The translations under genes were made by a program, and so were the position numbers. DNA of 64,000 nucleotides from Lysinibacillus sp. G4S2 (GTDB taxonomy: Bacteria > Bacillota > Bacilli > Bacillales_A > Planococcaceae), in NCBI RefSeq assembly GCF_030348505.1, contig NZ_JAUCFJ010000002.1:4778001-4842000 (forward strand). The letters run 5' to 3'. The notes beneath the pieces were generated by a model. The model was not told the origin of the DNA. It did no database searches and saw only the letters and a list, made by a program, of their open reading frames with translations. Shown here piece after piece: positions 45,281 to 55,832 of this stretch (the stretch's first letter is position 1; every line of letters begins with the position of its first letter).

Positions 45281-47533
45281 TTACGCTTTTTCAATAGGTG
45301 CAAATTGTGCCAGTAATCGTTTAATGCCAATAGGCTGAGGAAAGGCGATATCTAGCTCTGTACTATCACCCTCACCTTTTACACTGACAACCATACCTGT
45401 TCCCCATTTTTTATGGATTGCCTTATCACCGGCCTTCCAGCCATATTGATCTCCACCAGTTGTTTGTAAACGAGATGTCGCAGATTGTGTTTTCTGAACC
45501 GCTCCAAGTGTACGTTTTTGATAGCCTCCTGCCGAACGGTTACTAGTAGCAAACGGAACTTCAGGCTTCGCACCGCCTTTGGATATTGATTCTGTAATAT
45601 CCTCCGAAATTTCACGTAAAAAGCGTGATGCATTGTTATAGCTTGAACGACCAAAAATCGTACGACTTTGTGCACTCGTTAAATATAAACGTTCCTCTGC
45701 GCGCGTTATGCCCACATAACAAAGGCGACGTTCTTCCTCCATTTCATCCATATCATCAAGTGAACGAGAATGCGGGAAGATATTTTCCTCCATTCCGATG
45801 ATAAAGACAATTGGGAATTCTAAGCCCTTTGCGGCATGCATCGTCATTAAAATAATGTTGCCCTTCGATGCATCCTCTTTATCAAGTGCATCAATATCTG
45901 CAATTAGCGCTAAATCTGTTAAAAAGGCAACTAAGCTCTTGTCCTCACTACGCTCTTCAAAAGCCTTAGTTACTGATAAAAACTCTTCAATATTTTCTAA
46001 GCGACTTTCTGCTTCAATCGTCTTTTCGTTTTGTAGCATTGCACGATAACCAGATTTGTCAATAACCTGCTCTACAATTTCTGTCACCGATAAATACTCT
46101 TGCATCTCTGTAAAACCTTTAATCATCGCATAAAATTGCTCAGCTGAATTAGCAGCCTTCCCTGTAAGCCCCATGAACACAAGATCATTCATGGCATCAA
46201 AAATAGAGCGATCTTGTTCAATCGCATAGCGCGCCATTTTTTCAAAGGAAGTAGCACCAATACTACGTTTTGGTTCATTAATAATACGTGCGAGCGATAA
46301 ATCATCATCATTATTGGCAATTAGGCGCAAGTAGGCAAGTAAATCCTTAATCTCTTTACGATCATAGAACTTAGTACCACCAACTATTTGATAAGCCATA
46401 TTGGACTTAACAAGCACTTCCTCCATCACACGAGACTGAGCATTTGTACGATAGAGTATCGCAAAGTCATCAAATGAACGATTTTCTTTTTGAATATGCT
46501 GTTGGATTGTTTGTACAACAAATTGTGCTTCCTCTTGCTCGTTATACGCTTTGTACAATACGATTTTTTCACCTTCTGCATTTTCTGTACGCAGTTCTTT
46601 TGGATAACGTGTTGTATTATTTTGAATGACGTCATTTGCCGCTTGTAGGATGCGTTTTGTCGAACGATAATTTTGCTCAAGCATAATGGCCTTAGCATTT
46701 GGATAATCTTTTTCGAATGACAGAATATTACCAATGTCCGCACCACGCCAACGATAGATCGATTGGTCTGAATCCCCTACAACACAAATATTTTTAAATT
46801 TTTTAGCAAGCATCTGAACTAGTAAATATTGGGATTTGTTTGTGTCTTGATACTCATCTACATGAATGTATTGGAATTTATTTTGATAATATTCAAGCAC
46901 TTCTGGTACACGCTTGAACAATGTAATAGTTATCATAATTAAATCATCGAAATCGAGGGATTGATTGCGGCGTAGTCTTTTTTCATAACCTTTATAAACA
47001 CGGGCAATCGTTTTTTCGTAAGGATTATTTTCATTGATTTGACCTGCATAATCGTCCGCAGCTATACATTCGTTTTTTGCTGAACTAATCGCATTTAAAA
47101 TGGCACGTGGTTCAAAACGCTTCGTGTCAATATTTTCATCCTTCATAACATTTTTGACAACTGATAGCTGATCGGTGGAATCTAAAATTGAAAAGTTACG
47201 TGATATCCCAAGCTGATCAATATTACGTCGTAAAATACGTACACACATCGAGTGGAATGTTGACACCCACATACTATCACCAGTTCCGTTACCAAGAATG
47301 CCATCTATACGCTCTCTCATTTCACGGGCCGCTTTATTTGTAAATGTGATTGCTAAAATCTTTGATGGATATACTTCTTTTTCGATTACTAAATATGCAA
47401 TACGATGTGTTAATACACGCGTTTTCCCCGATCCAGCACCCGCCATAATGAGAAGCGGTCCTTCAGTTGTTTTTACCGCATTTTCCTGCTCAGGGTTCAT
47501 ACCTGCTAATAAATTTTTCGTTAACTGCTCCAT
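45281..47533 (-). CDS. pcrA: ATP-dependent DNA helicase PcrA
   Basis: This 750-residue superfamily 1A helicase acts in repair and in rolling-circle plasmid replication. Motif I is [15 protein letters not shown]; motif II is [15 protein letters not shown]; motif [18 protein letters not shown]; motif [13 protein letters not shown]; motif [16 protein letters not shown]; motif [19 protein letters not shown]. The C-terminal end has the Tudor-like [20 protein letters not shown] region that binds RNA polymerase. The ATG at 47533 has AAGGTGG upstream; the earlier ATG has none. Confidence 0.97.
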   Translation of the reverse strand: MEQLTKNLLAGMNPEQENAVKTTEGPLLIMAGAGSGKTRVLTHRIAYLVIEKEVYPSKILAITFTNKAAREMRERIDGILGNGTGDSMWVSTFHSMCVRILRRNIDQLGISRNFSILDSTDQLSVVKNVMKDENIDTKRFEPRAILNAISSAKNECIAADDYAGQINENNPYEKTIARVYKGYEKRLRRNQSLDFDDLIMITITLFKRVPEVLEYYQNKFQYIHVDEYQDTNKSQYLLVQMLAKKFKNICVVGDSDQSIYRWRGADIGNILSFEKDYPNAKAIMLEQNYRSTKRILQAANDVIQNNTTRYPKELRTENAEGEKIVLYKAYNEQEEAQFVVQTIQQHIQKENRSFDDFAILYRTNAQSRVMEEVLVKSNMAYQIVGGTKFYDRKEIKDLLAYLRLIANNDDDLSLARIINEPKRSIGATSFEKMARYAIEQDRSIFDAMNDLVFMGLTGKAANSAEQFYAMIKGFTEMQEYLSVTEIVEQVIDKSGYRAMLQNEKTIEAESRLENIEEFLSVTKAFEERSEDKSLVAFLTDLALIADIDALDKEDASKGNIILMTMHAAKGLEFPIVFIIGMEENIFPHSRSLDDMDEMEEERRLCYVGITRAEERLYLTSAQSRTIFGRSSYNNASRFLREISEDITESISKGGAKPEVPFATSNRSAGGYQKRTLGAVQKTQSATSRLQTTGGDQYGWKAGDKAIHKKWGTGMVVSVKGEGDSTELDIAFPQPIGIKRLLAQFAPIEKA

Positions 47534-47565
47534 TTCGCACCACCTTACAAACATTTGTTCTTAAA

Positions 47566-48255
47566 TTATATATTATTTTTTACAGCCTTAACAGTCGCAA
47601 GTGCAGCTTTTAAATCTTCGTAAATAATATTACCAACCACTACGGTATCTGCGTATTTCGCCATTTCCGCTGCCTGCTTAGCAGATGTAATGCCACCACC
47701 GTAAAACAGTCGCGTATTTTTCAGTTCATTTTTTACAGCACTTACAACCTCCATATCACCATAAGTACCGCTATACTCTATATAAAATACAGGTAATCTA
47801 AAGAAATTTTCTGCCATTCGTGCGTAGGCAACAACATCATCAATTGATAAATCCGTTTTCGCATTCGTTACTTCTGCTACTTTACAGGCCGGGTTTAAAA
47901 TACAATAACCTTCAGCAACTAATTCATCCCACACCATAATATCTCCATATTCCTTAATGGCTTCATGATGTAAATTTTTAATCCACTTTGGATCATCACT
48001 ATTTAACACGGTTGGAATGAAATAATAGTCATAGCCTGGTGTTACCGAATCAATCGCAGAAATTTCAAGCGCTATCGGTACTTCAAAGCGTCTTACACGC
48101 ACAAGCAAATCTAATACACCATCTAAAGTTACACCGTCTGTTCCGCCAACTATAATAACATCTGTACCTGATTCACAAATTCTTTCTAGTGCCTCATCTG
48201 AAATATCTTTAGCTGGGTCTAGCTTGAACACATGTCTCCATTCTAAATAATCCAT
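47566..48255 (-). CDS. pcrB: Heptaprenylglyceryl phosphate synthase
   Basis: This 229-residue TIM-barrel enzyme joins heptaprenyl diphosphate to glycerol-1-phosphate. Typical blocks are [73 protein letters not shown] and [20 protein letters not shown]. It lies directly ahead of pcrA, as in B. subtilis. Confidence 0.95.
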   Translation of the reverse strand: MDYLEWRHVFKLDPAKDISDEALERICESGTDVIIVGGTDGVTLDGVLDLLVRVRRFEVPIALEISAIDSVTPGYDYYFIPTVLNSDDPKWIKNLHHEAIKEYGDIMVWDELVAEGYCILNPACKVAEVTNAKTDLSIDDVVAYARMAENFFRLPVFYIEYSGTYGDMEVVSAVKNELKNTRLFYGGGITSAKQAAEMAKYADTVVVGNIIYEDLKAALATVKAVKNNI

Positions 48256-48315
48256 CTATTTTACCACCTATCATTTTCTATCTATTCGTTTACAAGTATA
48301 GCTTATGACTGTCGA

Positions 48316-48358
48316 CAAAAAAATGAAAAAGGCTGAGCAGAACCTCTACCCAGCCTCT
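48316..48358 (-). terminator. Terminator between yerC and pcrB
   Basis: GAGGCTGGGTAGAGG and the downstream CTGCTCAGCCTTTTTC form a hairpin with U-tract on the minus strand, close behind the yerC stop. Confidence 0.75.
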
Positions 48359-48365
48359 TTACCTA

Positions 48366-48686
48366 CTATTCTTTTGGTGCTTGAAACGGCTTTTCATCTG
48401 GATACAAACGACCTAACATTTCATCATATGTATCGTTCCCATAATCAAAGCAACGACGTACACGTGAAATAGTTGCTGTACTTGCACCTGTTTCCTTTTT
48501 AATGGATTCGTAGGTTTTCTTTAAACGTAGTAAATGTGCAACCTCAAAGCGTTGTGCCAGCGATTGAATCTCACTAATCGTACATAAATCATCAAAAAAC
48601 TTATAGCATTCTTCGATGTCTTTCAGCTCTAACACTGCTTTAAATAATTGATCTGTTTGATGCCCTCGAATTTTTTCGATTTGCAT
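48366..48686 (-). CDS. yerC: TrpR-like regulator YerC
   Basis: This 106-residue protein belongs to the YerC/YecD family with a Trp-repressor-type helix-turn-helix. The helical core LFKAVLELKDIEECYKFFDD is followed by SLAQRFEVAHLLRLKKTYES and the HTH itself IKKETGASTATISRVRRCFD, YGNDTYDEML. It is probably a DNA-binding regulator; targets are not visible here. The position ahead of pcrB is conserved. Confidence 0.93.
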   Translation of the reverse strand: MQIEKIRGHQTDQLFKAVLELKDIEECYKFFDDLCTISEIQSLAQRFEVAHLLRLKKTYESIKKETGASTATISRVRRCFDYGNDTYDEMLGRLYPDEKPFQAPKE

Positions 48687-48701
48687 GCAATTTCCCTCCC
48701 T

Positions 48702-49757
48702 TTAAGGCTGTGTTTTCACCATTGCTTGTAACCCTGGTGAAGATGGTACGAAATGTACCCAAGACTTCCCTGGTACTAGCTTTACAAGCTCCCCAGACTC
48801 TTCTACAGCCATCGGTATTCCATCAATATTAGCCCATTTGACTTCTCTCATATAGCCATTTTGAAATACATACGCATTTCCACCAGAAGTTAAATCAATT
48901 TCTTGGCGTCCCTCATTATCAATAGTTTGATGTTTCATTTCAAAAAATAGAACATTTGCCAATGCTAATGATTCGTCTGTTAACATATCCTTTGTGTCAA
49001 CGCCAGCCGATTGTCGTCCATAACGATTACTTTCATGATCATACACATATGAATTATGGAAATATTCACTATTTCCGTAGTAAATGTCAATTTGACTTGT
49101 TTCATTGCCTATTTTACCACGTTCATCGGGTTCATAAAAAGCCTGATTTACTTTTTCACGGTAAATCATTGAAGCGCCCACTTTTTCAGCTCCATTTACT
49201 ATATTTTCAGACGTAATATACGAGTTATGTGGAGCAACACGTTCTTTTGAACGTTTAAAAAGTGTACCATCATAATCCATACCATTTATATTGTCGACTA
49301 CATTATTACTAAGCAAGGATTTTGCCTCTGGGCTATAGCCATGTGCTACGTAAAATGCATCGTAGCCTTTTGCAAGATCAACAAAATAAGATCGAGCACT
49401 GCGGACAGGTCCTACCTTTTCTGGCAGTTCACTTTGATAGACCGCTAAAAGACGAGTTACATTGCCTTCTGCTAACATTTCGTAAATAATATCTGCTGCA
49501 CCTATACCTGATTGTGGACGTGCTGCTGGATGATTATTAATAGTAACAATAATTGGGCGTTGTGTGATTTCTTCTTTAACAGCCTCACCTGTCAATGGAG
49601 CAAAATTCGTCTCTTCTTTTATAGTCTCTTCAACAGCTGGTTCTTCATCAGCCTTTTTCGTATCGTCTTCTTTCACTTCCGACGAATCCTTTGAACATCC
49701 CCCTATCAATAAGGTACTAAAAGCCATAGCGATAAATAGTTTCTTCGATTTAAGCAC
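48702..49757 (-). CDS. yerB: YerB-like lipoprotein (DUF3048)
   Basis: This lipoprotein of about 351 residues has a signal peptide with lipobox TLLIGGC and an acidic linker (KDSSEVKEDDTKKADEEPAV). The DUF3048 body contains RPIIVTINNHPAARPQSGIG, ADIIYEMLAEGNVTRLLAVY, GPVRSARSYFVDLAKGYDAF and YVAHGYSPEAK. I use the GTG at 49757 since AAGGAGAG lies nine bases upstream; an ATG two codons earlier is nearly on top of that site. The role outside the membrane is unknown; the gene follows yerA, as in B. subtilis. Confidence 0.9.
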   Translation of the reverse strand: MLKSKKLFIAMAFSTLLIGGCSKDSSEVKEDDTKKADEEPAVEETIKEETNFAPLTGEAVKEEITQRPIIVTINNHPAARPQSGIGAADIIYEMLAEGNVTRLLAVYQSELPEKVGPVRSARSYFVDLAKGYDAFYVAHGYSPEAKSLLSNNVVDNINGMDYDGTLFKRSKERVAPHNSYITSENIVNGAEKVGASMIYREKVNQAFYEPDERGKIGNETSQIDIYYGNSEYFHNSYVYDHESNRYGRQSAGVDTKDMLTDESLALANVLFFEMKHQTIDNEGRQEIDLTSGGNAYVFQNGYMREVKWANIDGIPMAVEESGELVKLVPGKSWVHFVPSSPGLQAMVKTQP

Positions 49758-49801
49758 AAGCATTACTCTCCTTTATCCATAGACGCTATAGAAAACTTCG
49801 A

Positions 49802-51523
49802 CTAGCGCATAACTGCTGGTAATAATAACTTATTCTTCATAACATCAAAAATCCCTTTTGGTGTTATACGGATATATGGTAAATGAGTAGATTGTAAAAA
49901 GAATAAAGAATAAATTGCGTCTCCTAAGTGGTAACCACGTTCTGCTAATGCTTGTTTTAAAGTCTTCTCTTTTTCTGTTAGCTCCTTAACATCGCCATCA
50001 TATAAAATACCACCAATAGTCAATGGTACAGTAGCTATGACTTCTCCTTTTTCAACAAGGACGATCCCACCTCGCATTGCCTTCATTTCTTCAAAGGCTT
50101 TTATCATATCGTCTTTATTTTTTCCGATAAGTAAAATGTCGCCTGTATTCGAATAAGAGGAGGCAAAGCCTTGAATACTAGTAGCAAAGCCTTTAACCAT
50201 CGTATTAACATGCCAATTACCGTCTTTATTGATGAGCATTAAATAGCATTCATCATGATCTGCAAGCTGCCCTTCTCTAGTAATTAGTGAGTTATATGGT
50301 TTCGTAATAACATCATTTACTAGCTCAATTCCAAATGGCATCGAGAATTGAAAATCATGTGACGTTAACGAAAAATCTAAATTAAATTCAGGAAACGCTG
50401 AATAATCAATTGCAGCAAGCCTCTGCACTTGCTCTCCATCTCGTTTTAACCAAACTCCTTTTGATAGGACGCTCTCAGGAACAGGATGCCATTCATCTTG
50501 TAAAATGTTTAGAGAAGCAAATCGACCAGTTGCGATAAAGCCATGTAAGTTAGACATATTATAATAGCGAGCCACATTATAAGAGGCCATTTGATAGGCA
50601 TCTATTGGTGCTACACCAGCATCTAAGGCTACCTGAATACATTTATCCATCACACCATCCTCATGGAATGAAGGTGGCGAGCCATCTGTTGTCATCATTA
50701 AATGGTCAAAAATAGGTAGCTCTTTTTCGACGATTCCCTTTAATAGGTTTGGTAAATCTGGACGTATTGCAGAATGACGTAGCGTTACAGCATATCCTTG
50801 CATAATACGTCGCTCCACTTCTTCCACCGTCATAGCTTCATGATCACCATCTGCACCAAGTAGCTTCATACGTGCTAAAGTTCTTTCTGATGCTCCTGGG
50901 AAGTGCCCTTCTACTTTTTTTCCGAAGCCCTTAGCCATTTGCATACGATATAGCATTTGGTCATCCCCACGTAACAACCTTGGCCAGCCCGTTAATTCTC
51001 CTCCAAGTAAAACATCATCTCGTTCTAACCATTCTAAAATGGACGTATTGGAGAAAATTTCTCCCTCCTGTTCCATTTCAGTTTGCGAATCAAAACGTGT
51101 CCACCAGTAAAATGAAAACGGTAGCTCTTTCAAATCGTCTAAAATTGAAAACGCTTTCTTATTTTCTAAAGATAAAACGAAGCCTAAATTATCAGAAATA
51201 AAAGTTGTAGTTCCTAACTGTCCACAAAAATCAGCAAAAGATTGTGGATGATATAACTGGAATGGATGAACATGCGGTTCAATATATCCTGGTACAATCG
51301 TTTTATTCGTACAATCGACCACTTCTGTCCCTTCTACTAACGGAGGCATTCTATCACCAGCATAGACAATACGGTCTCCCAAAATCCAAATGTTCCCTAC
51401 TACCCACTGTTTAAGCATGCTATGTAAATAACGTGCATTTTTCAACACAATATCCGGTGCTTTTTTGCCATCAATTACAGCCAATTGTTGACGTAATTCA
51501 GTAATTTTCCATACTGGATCCAT
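49802..51523 (-). CDS. yerA: YerA, adenine deaminase-like amidohydrolase
   Basis: This 573-residue amidohydrolase has the metal motif GYIEPHVHPFQLYHP (HxH near 85-90), FPGASERTLARMKLLGADGD (adenine deaminase-type signature), AVTLRHSAIRPDLPNLLK and the late metal Asp in HLMMTTDGSPPSF. The C-terminal domain includes GFASSYSNTGDILLIGKNKD. YerA resembles adenine deaminase (Ade); its own activity is unsettled in the literature I know. GGAAGGAGAG precedes the ATG. It lies next to purD, which fits purine salvage. Confidence 0.92.
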   Translation of the reverse strand: MDPVWKITELRQQLAVIDGKKAPDIVLKNARYLHSMLKQWVVGNIWILGDRIVYAGDRMPPLVEGTEVVDCTNKTIVPGYIEPHVHPFQLYHPQSFADFCGQLGTTTFISDNLGFVLSLENKKAFSILDDLKELPFSFYWWTRFDSQTEMEQEGEIFSNTSILEWLERDDVLLGGELTGWPRLLRGDDQMLYRMQMAKGFGKKVEGHFPGASERTLARMKLLGADGDHEAMTVEEVERRIMQGYAVTLRHSAIRPDLPNLLKGIVEKELPIFDHLMMTTDGSPPSFHEDGVMDKCIQVALDAGVAPIDAYQMASYNVARYYNMSNLHGFIATGRFASLNILQDEWHPVPESVLSKGVWLKRDGEQVQRLAAIDYSAFPEFNLDFSLTSHDFQFSMPFGIELVNDVITKPYNSLITREGQLADHDECYLMLINKDGNWHVNTMVKGFATSIQGFASSYSNTGDILLIGKNKDDMIKAFEEMKAMRGGIVLVEKGEVIATVPLTIGGILYDGDVKELTEKEKTLKQALAERGYHLGDAIYSLFFLQSTHLPYIRITPKGIFDVMKNKLLLPAVMR

Positions 51524-51711
51524 TCTATTCTCTCCTTCCTAAATTGCGTAAAATTTCATTGTGTAAATCTGACGCGAAATCACATACTACTACTGCATAA
51601 ACACTTAAATTAGTGCTTTATGCAATCATCTTGTTCCAATCGTAACACAGCACTTTCATAAAGCAAAGTGCACCCCGCTTTATTTTTCCCACAATGACTA
51701 AAGGAGGAAAT

Positions 51712-52182
51712 ATGATAATGCACGAAACTAATTTAAGTGAAAAAAATGCCTTCTGTCGCTTTGCCATGGGTACAAGTATGACGGCATTTGGTATCGCTAA
51801 AGTCTCAAGAAATCCTAATTGTACGACAGGTCGATTGATGATTGCATTAGGTGCCATGAAAATGGCTGAGGGCATCTTTAAATATTGCCCAACTAAAGCC
51901 TTAATGGGCTGTACAATGCATAGCGCTATGAACAACAACAGCAACAACAGCAACAACAACACCAGCAATAACAGCAATAATAGCTCTATGCAAAGTATGC
52001 TCAGTGGCCAAAATTCTATGTCATCTGAACAAATCAATAAACTCATGAAGGATTTCTCCTCTGCTATAACTGGAAATACGTCAGAATCAACTGCAACTGC
52101 TTCAAAGCAATCTGACTCCACTTCTGCTCAAACTTCCTCAGACAGTAAAAATTCTACAAGTAAAGCACAAAATCCTTCTTAG
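51712..52182 (+). CDS. DUF2892-like small membrane protein with Asn/Ser-rich tail
   Basis: This is the only plus-strand gene called. AAAGGAGG lies four bases ahead of ATGATAATG; the earlier in-frame ATG has no site. The 156-residue product has a YgaP/DUF2892-like domain (residues 8-65): NAFCRFAMGTSMTAFGIAKV and GRLMIALGAMKMAEGIFKYC, two hydrophobic stretches, then a low-complexity tail of Asn, Ser and Thr (MNNNSNNSNNNTSNNSNNSS and on) to the end. The tail may be an exposed linker. The function is unknown. Confidence 0.8.
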   Translation: MIMHETNLSEKNAFCRFAMGTSMTAFGIAKVSRNPNCTTGRLMIALGAMKMAEGIFKYCPTKALMGCTMHSAMNNNSNNSNNNTSNNSNNSSMQSMLSGQNSMSSEQINKLMKDFSSAITGNTSESTATASKQSDSTSAQTSSDSKNSTSKAQNPS

Positions 52183-52188
52183 TCAAAG

Positions 52189-52224
52189 GAGCCGTCTCAA
52201 CTGTATTTTTGAGACGGCTCTTTC
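52189..52224 (+). terminator. Terminator of the DUF2892-like gene
   Basis: GAGCCGTCTCAA pairs perfectly with TTGAGACGGCTC over eight bases and TTTCCC follows; it starts 7 bp behind the stop. Confidence 0.85.
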
Positions 52225-52307
52225 CCTTATAATTCATACGTTTGAAAACAATAAGAAGTTTCACAGCATGATTAAATATTTAATTTAGGTGCGCATTTTC
52301 ATAAGCC

Positions 52308-52532
52308 CATGACCATAGTGTAGGGTTGATTTCCGTTCCGACTGGGCGCTTTGCCGCTGTCGCTACGCTTTCGCACAGATAAAATATTTGCCGCTGTCGC
52401 TTCGCTTTCGCACAGATAAAACATTTGCCGCTGACGCTTCGCTTTCGCACAGAAAACATCCGCTTCGCTGCAGGGTCTCATCTGTAACACTGATCCCCAA
52501 GGAGTCGCTCAGCCTCCACTACAATCAACTAA
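52308..52532. repeat. Dispersed palindromic repeat with three internal modules
   Basis: After the end CCCATGACCATAGTGTAGGG come three copies of a ~36-bp module (GCCGCTGTCGCTACGCTTTC GCACAGATAAAA type), then GCAGGGTCTCATCTGTAA and CTCCACTACAATCAAC. The right outer end is missing. Confidence 0.75.
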
Positions 52533-52578
52533 AAAGGGCACCTATAAACAACTTATATTTCCGAAGTCGACACGTCTA

Positions 52579-53835
52579 CTACTTAAACGTACGCCAGCCA
52601 ATATCTTTACGGTAGAAGAAATTGTTCCAATCTTCAGTTGCAATACCTGCGTATACTTTTTCTTGCGCTTCCTTTAAAGTTGAGGCTTTTGCTCCAACTA
52701 ATAATACTCGACCGCCATTACCGACAAAATTTCCATCAACAAGTTTTGTACCTGCATGGAATACTGCATGTGAAGCTGATAGAGCCTCTAAGTTAGGTAA
52801 TGTATTGCCTTTTTCAACGTCCCCTGGATAGCCTTCTGCAGCAATAACTACTCCAAGCATTGCTTCTTCAGACCATTGCAGATCAAATGGCTTTTCATCC
52901 ATTAATGCCATCATAAATTCACCAAAGTCAGATGCCATACGTGGTAAAACTACTTGTGTTTCTGGATCTCCAAAGCGTGCATTAAACTCAATCACCTTTG
53001 GGCCATTTTTCGTTAAAATCAATCCTGCATATAGTATCCCTGTAAACGATACATCATCTGCCTCCATACCTTTCACGGTTGGTTCAACAATCGTCTTATA
53101 CGCAACATCTACTACTTCTTGTGAGATTTGAGGTACCGGTGAATAAGCTCCCATACCACCTGTGTTTGGACCTTTATCACCATCATAAGCACGTTTATGG
53201 TCTTGAGCAATCACCATTGGATAAATCTGACCTTTATGGACAAATGACATAAAGGAGAATTCTTCCCCGTCCAAAAATTCTTCAATGACAACACGAGAAG
53301 AGGACTCACCAAAACGTTGGTTACCAATCATATCCTCTACAGCTTCAATTGCTTCATCTTCCGTCATTGCTACAACTACACCTTTACCAGCTGCCAAACC
53401 GTCTGCCTTGATAACGATCGGTGCACCTTGCTCTTTAATATAGGCTATAGCCTTATCTGCTTCAGTGAACGTTTCATGGGCTGCTGTTGGGATATGATAT
53501 TTATTCATAATATCCTTAGCGTATGATTTACTGCTTTCGATTTGTGCTGCTGCCTTTGTTGGACCAAATACTCGTAAGCCACGACTATTAAAGAAATCCA
53601 CGATTCCTTCAGCAAGTGGTTGCTCTGGCCCAACAAAAGTTAAATCTACTGCATTTTCTTTCGCAAATTGTGCTAGACCTGCAAAATCCATTGTATCAAT
53701 AGCAACGATTTCTGCATCGCCTCTCATACCATCATTACCAGGCGCTACAAATACTTTATCGACAGATGGTGAAATACTAAATTGTTTGGCGATAGCATGC
53801 TCACGACCGCCGCTTCCAATTACTAATACGTTCAT
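52579..53835 (-). CDS. purD: Phosphoribosylamine-glycine ligase
   Basis: This 418-residue ATP-grasp enzyme makes GAR, the second step of purine synthesis. Seen are the start MNVLVIGSGGREHAIAKQFS, FVAPGNDGMRGDAEIV, ATP-grasp blocks PIVIKADGLAAGKGVVVAMT and GPNTGGMGAYSPVP, and FNARFGDPETQVVLPRM near the metal site. It is the last gene of the pur operon and has normal length. Confidence 0.97.
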   Translation of the reverse strand: MNVLVIGSGGREHAIAKQFSISPSVDKVFVAPGNDGMRGDAEIVAIDTMDFAGLAQFAKENAVDLTFVGPEQPLAEGIVDFFNSRGLRVFGPTKAAAQIESSKSYAKDIMNKYHIPTAAHETFTEADKAIAYIKEQGAPIVIKADGLAAGKGVVVAMTEDEAIEAVEDMIGNQRFGESSSRVVIEEFLDGEEFSFMSFVHKGQIYPMVIAQDHKRAYDGDKGPNTGGMGAYSPVPQISQEVVDVAYKTIVEPTVKGMEADDVSFTGILYAGLILTKNGPKVIEFNARFGDPETQVVLPRMASDFGEFMMALMDEKPFDLQWSEEAMLGVVIAAEGYPGDVEKGNTLPNLEALSASHAVFHAGTKLVDGNFVGNGGRVLLVGAKASTLKEAQEKVYAGIATEDWNNFFYRKDIGWRTFK

Positions 53836-53861
53836 TTTAGGGAATCCTCCTATTTGTAAGT

Positions 53862-53891
53862 AAGACCGAGATGAACCAACATCTCGGTCTT
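53862..53891. other. Hairpin between purH and purD
   Basis: AAGACCGAGATG pairs perfectly with CATCTCGGTCTT over six bases; no T-run follows on the minus strand, so it is more likely a processing or stability element than a full terminator. Confidence 0.6.
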
Positions 53892-53910
53892 AGTGTTTAA
53901 CATGTTCTAA

Positions 53911-55437
53911 TTAGTGTTTGAAATGACGTACGCCAGTGAATACCATTGCAATACCGTACTCATTTGCTTTATCGATTGAATCCTGATCTTTAATAGAGCC
54001 GCCTGGTTGAATAATTGCTGTAATGCCTGCCGCTGCCGCTGCTTCTACTGTATCGCTCATAGGGAAGAATGCATCTGATGCAAGTGCTGCACCTTTAGCT
54101 TTTTCACCCGCTTGCTCAAACGCAATTTTAGCCGCTCCAACTCGGTTCATTTGACCAGCACCAACACCTAAAGTCATTTGAGAATCTGTCACAACGATTG
54201 CATTAGATTTAACGTGCTTCACAACTGCCCAGCCAAGTTGTAATGCTTCCCATTCTTGTGCTGTCGGTTCACGGTCTGTCACTACTTTAATATCTGCATT
54301 GGCAAATCCGTAGCGATCTGGTTCTTGTACAAGAAGACCACCCTCTACTGAAACAACATTAAATTGATCTTGTTTCGCTTGCTCAAAAGGAATTGTTAAT
54401 AAGCGAATATTTTTCTTCTTCATTAAAATATCAAGTGCTTCCTGAGAGAAGGATGTTGCAATAATAATTTCTAAAAAGATATGGCTTAATTTTTCAGCAG
54501 TTGCTGCATCTACTTCCATATTTAAAGCAATAATGCCACCGAAAATAGACGTTGGATCTGCTTCGTATGCTTTATCAAACGCTTCTTCTAATGTTGTACC
54601 TGTACCAACACCACAAGGGTTCATATGCTTTACAGCTACTGCTGCAGGCATTTCAAACTCTTTTACAATTTGCAATGCTGCATTCCCGTCTTGAATATTG
54701 TTGTATGATAACTCTTTACCATGTAGTTGCGTTGCATAAGCTAATGAGAATTCAGAGCCAAGACGTTTTTGATAGAAAGCGGCTTTTTGATGAGGATTTT
54801 CTCCATAGCGTAAGTTCTGTTTTAATTCATATGTCATCGTTAAGCTCTCAGGGAACTCTTCTTCTGTTAAGTAGTTTGATATATATGAATCATACGCAGC
54901 TGTGTGACGGAAAACTTTTGCAGCTAGCTTACGACGTGTTTCAATTGTCGTTGTACCATTAGCTTTAAGTTCCTCTAATACGTTCGCATAGTCATTGCTA
55001 TCCACAATTACCGTTACATATTGATGGTTTTTTGCTGCAGAACGTAACATTGTTGGACCACCGATATCAATATTTTCAATCGCATCATCCCACGTTACAT
55101 TAGGCTTTGAAATTGTTTCAACGAACGGGTAAAGATTGACACAAACAATCTCAATTGGCTCAATTCCATGCTCATTCATTTGTGCTTGATGAGACGCATC
55201 GTCAAACTTTCCTAATAGTCCACCGTGAATCATTGGATTTAACGTTTTTACACGACCATCTAAAATTTCAGGGAATTTAGTTACTTCATCGACTGCTGTT
55301 ACGGCAACATTATTGTCTTGTAACATTTTTTTCGTACCACCAGTTGATAAAATTTCATAACCTAATGCTACTAATTCTCTTGCAAATTCTAAAATACCAT
55401 CTTTATTGGAAACACTGATTAATGCACGTTTTGTCAC
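53911..55437 (-). CDS. purH: AICAR transformylase/IMP cyclohydrolase
   Basis: This 508-residue bifunctional enzyme does the last two steps to IMP. The cyclohydrolase part (1-195) begins [20 protein letters not shown] and has [15 protein letters not shown]; the transformylase part has [19 protein letters not shown], the catalytic [13 protein letters not shown] (Lys-His) and [20 protein letters not shown]. The start is a GTG with GGAGG eight bases upstream. A 395-bp gap holding a repeat element separates it from purN. Confidence 0.97.
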   Translation of the reverse strand: MTKRALISVSNKDGILEFARELVALGYEILSTGGTKKMLQDNNVAVTAVDEVTKFPEILDGRVKTLNPMIHGGLLGKFDDASHQAQMNEHGIEPIEIVCVNLYPFVETISKPNVTWDDAIENIDIGGPTMLRSAAKNHQYVTVIVDSNDYANVLEELKANGTTTIETRRKLAAKVFRHTAAYDSYISNYLTEEEFPESLTMTYELKQNLRYGENPHQKAAFYQKRLGSEFSLAYATQLHGKELSYNNIQDGNAALQIVKEFEMPAAVAVKHMNPCGVGTGTTLEEAFDKAYEADPTSIFGGIIALNMEVDAATAEKLSHIFLEIIIATSFSQEALDILMKKKNIRLLTIPFEQAKQDQFNVVSVEGGLLVQEPDRYGFANADIKVVTDREPTAQEWEALQLGWAVVKHVKSNAIVVTDSQMTLGVGAGQMNRVGAAKIAFEQAGEKAKGAALASDAFFPMSDTVEAAAAAGITAIIQPGGSIKDQDSIDKANEYGIAMVFTGVRHFKH

Positions 55438-55463
55438 AACGAAATCCTCCTAATTTTTAGAAT

Positions 55464-55737
55464 CATCACCATAACGTGTAGTTGATTTCCGTTCCGTCTG
55501 GGCGCTTTGTAGCTGACGCTTTGCTTTCGCTACAGAAAACATTTGCCGCTGACGCTTCGCTTTCGCGCAGAGCAGAGCTTCCTGGGGGCGTCCGTTGAGC
55601 CGCTTCACTCGCTTTGCTCGCTCCAGGGTCTCATCTGTGACGCTGATCCCCAAGGAGTCGCCCAGCCTCCACTCCAATCAACTTATTTACATAGTAGACG
55701 TTTTAACAAAAGTCATCCACATCTTTTGGTGATGAAC
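55464..55737. repeat. Dispersed palindromic repeat inside the pur operon
   Basis: Outer ends CATCACCATAACGTGTAG and CCACATCTTTTGGTGATG are inverted. Inside are two GACGCTT(T/C)GCTTTCGC-type modules, GGGGGCGTCCGTTGAGCCGC, CAGGGTCTCATCTGTGACGC and GCCTCCACTCCAATCAACTT. At 274 bp it is the longest copy in the window. Confidence 0.88.
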
Positions 55738-55786
55738 CAATTTTATCGTGTTAGCCACGAATATGTCTTACTATTATTGGTCGGGC

Positions 55787-55820
55787 AGAGTTAGGTTTTG
55801 ATTAGGCAATACCTAACTCT
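55787..55820. other. Hairpin between purN and purH
   Basis: AGAGTTAGGT pairs with ACCTAACTCT over 14 bases. There is no T-run on the minus strand, so operon transcription may pass. Confidence 0.5.
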
Positions 55821-55832
55821 CTGATCAATCTA

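Noticed and set aside
51618-52121. Minus-strand frame opposite the DUF2892-like gene
   Set aside because: Its Leu-rich stretch is the antisense of the Asn/Ser codon repeats; the plus-strand gene has the ribosome site and terminator.
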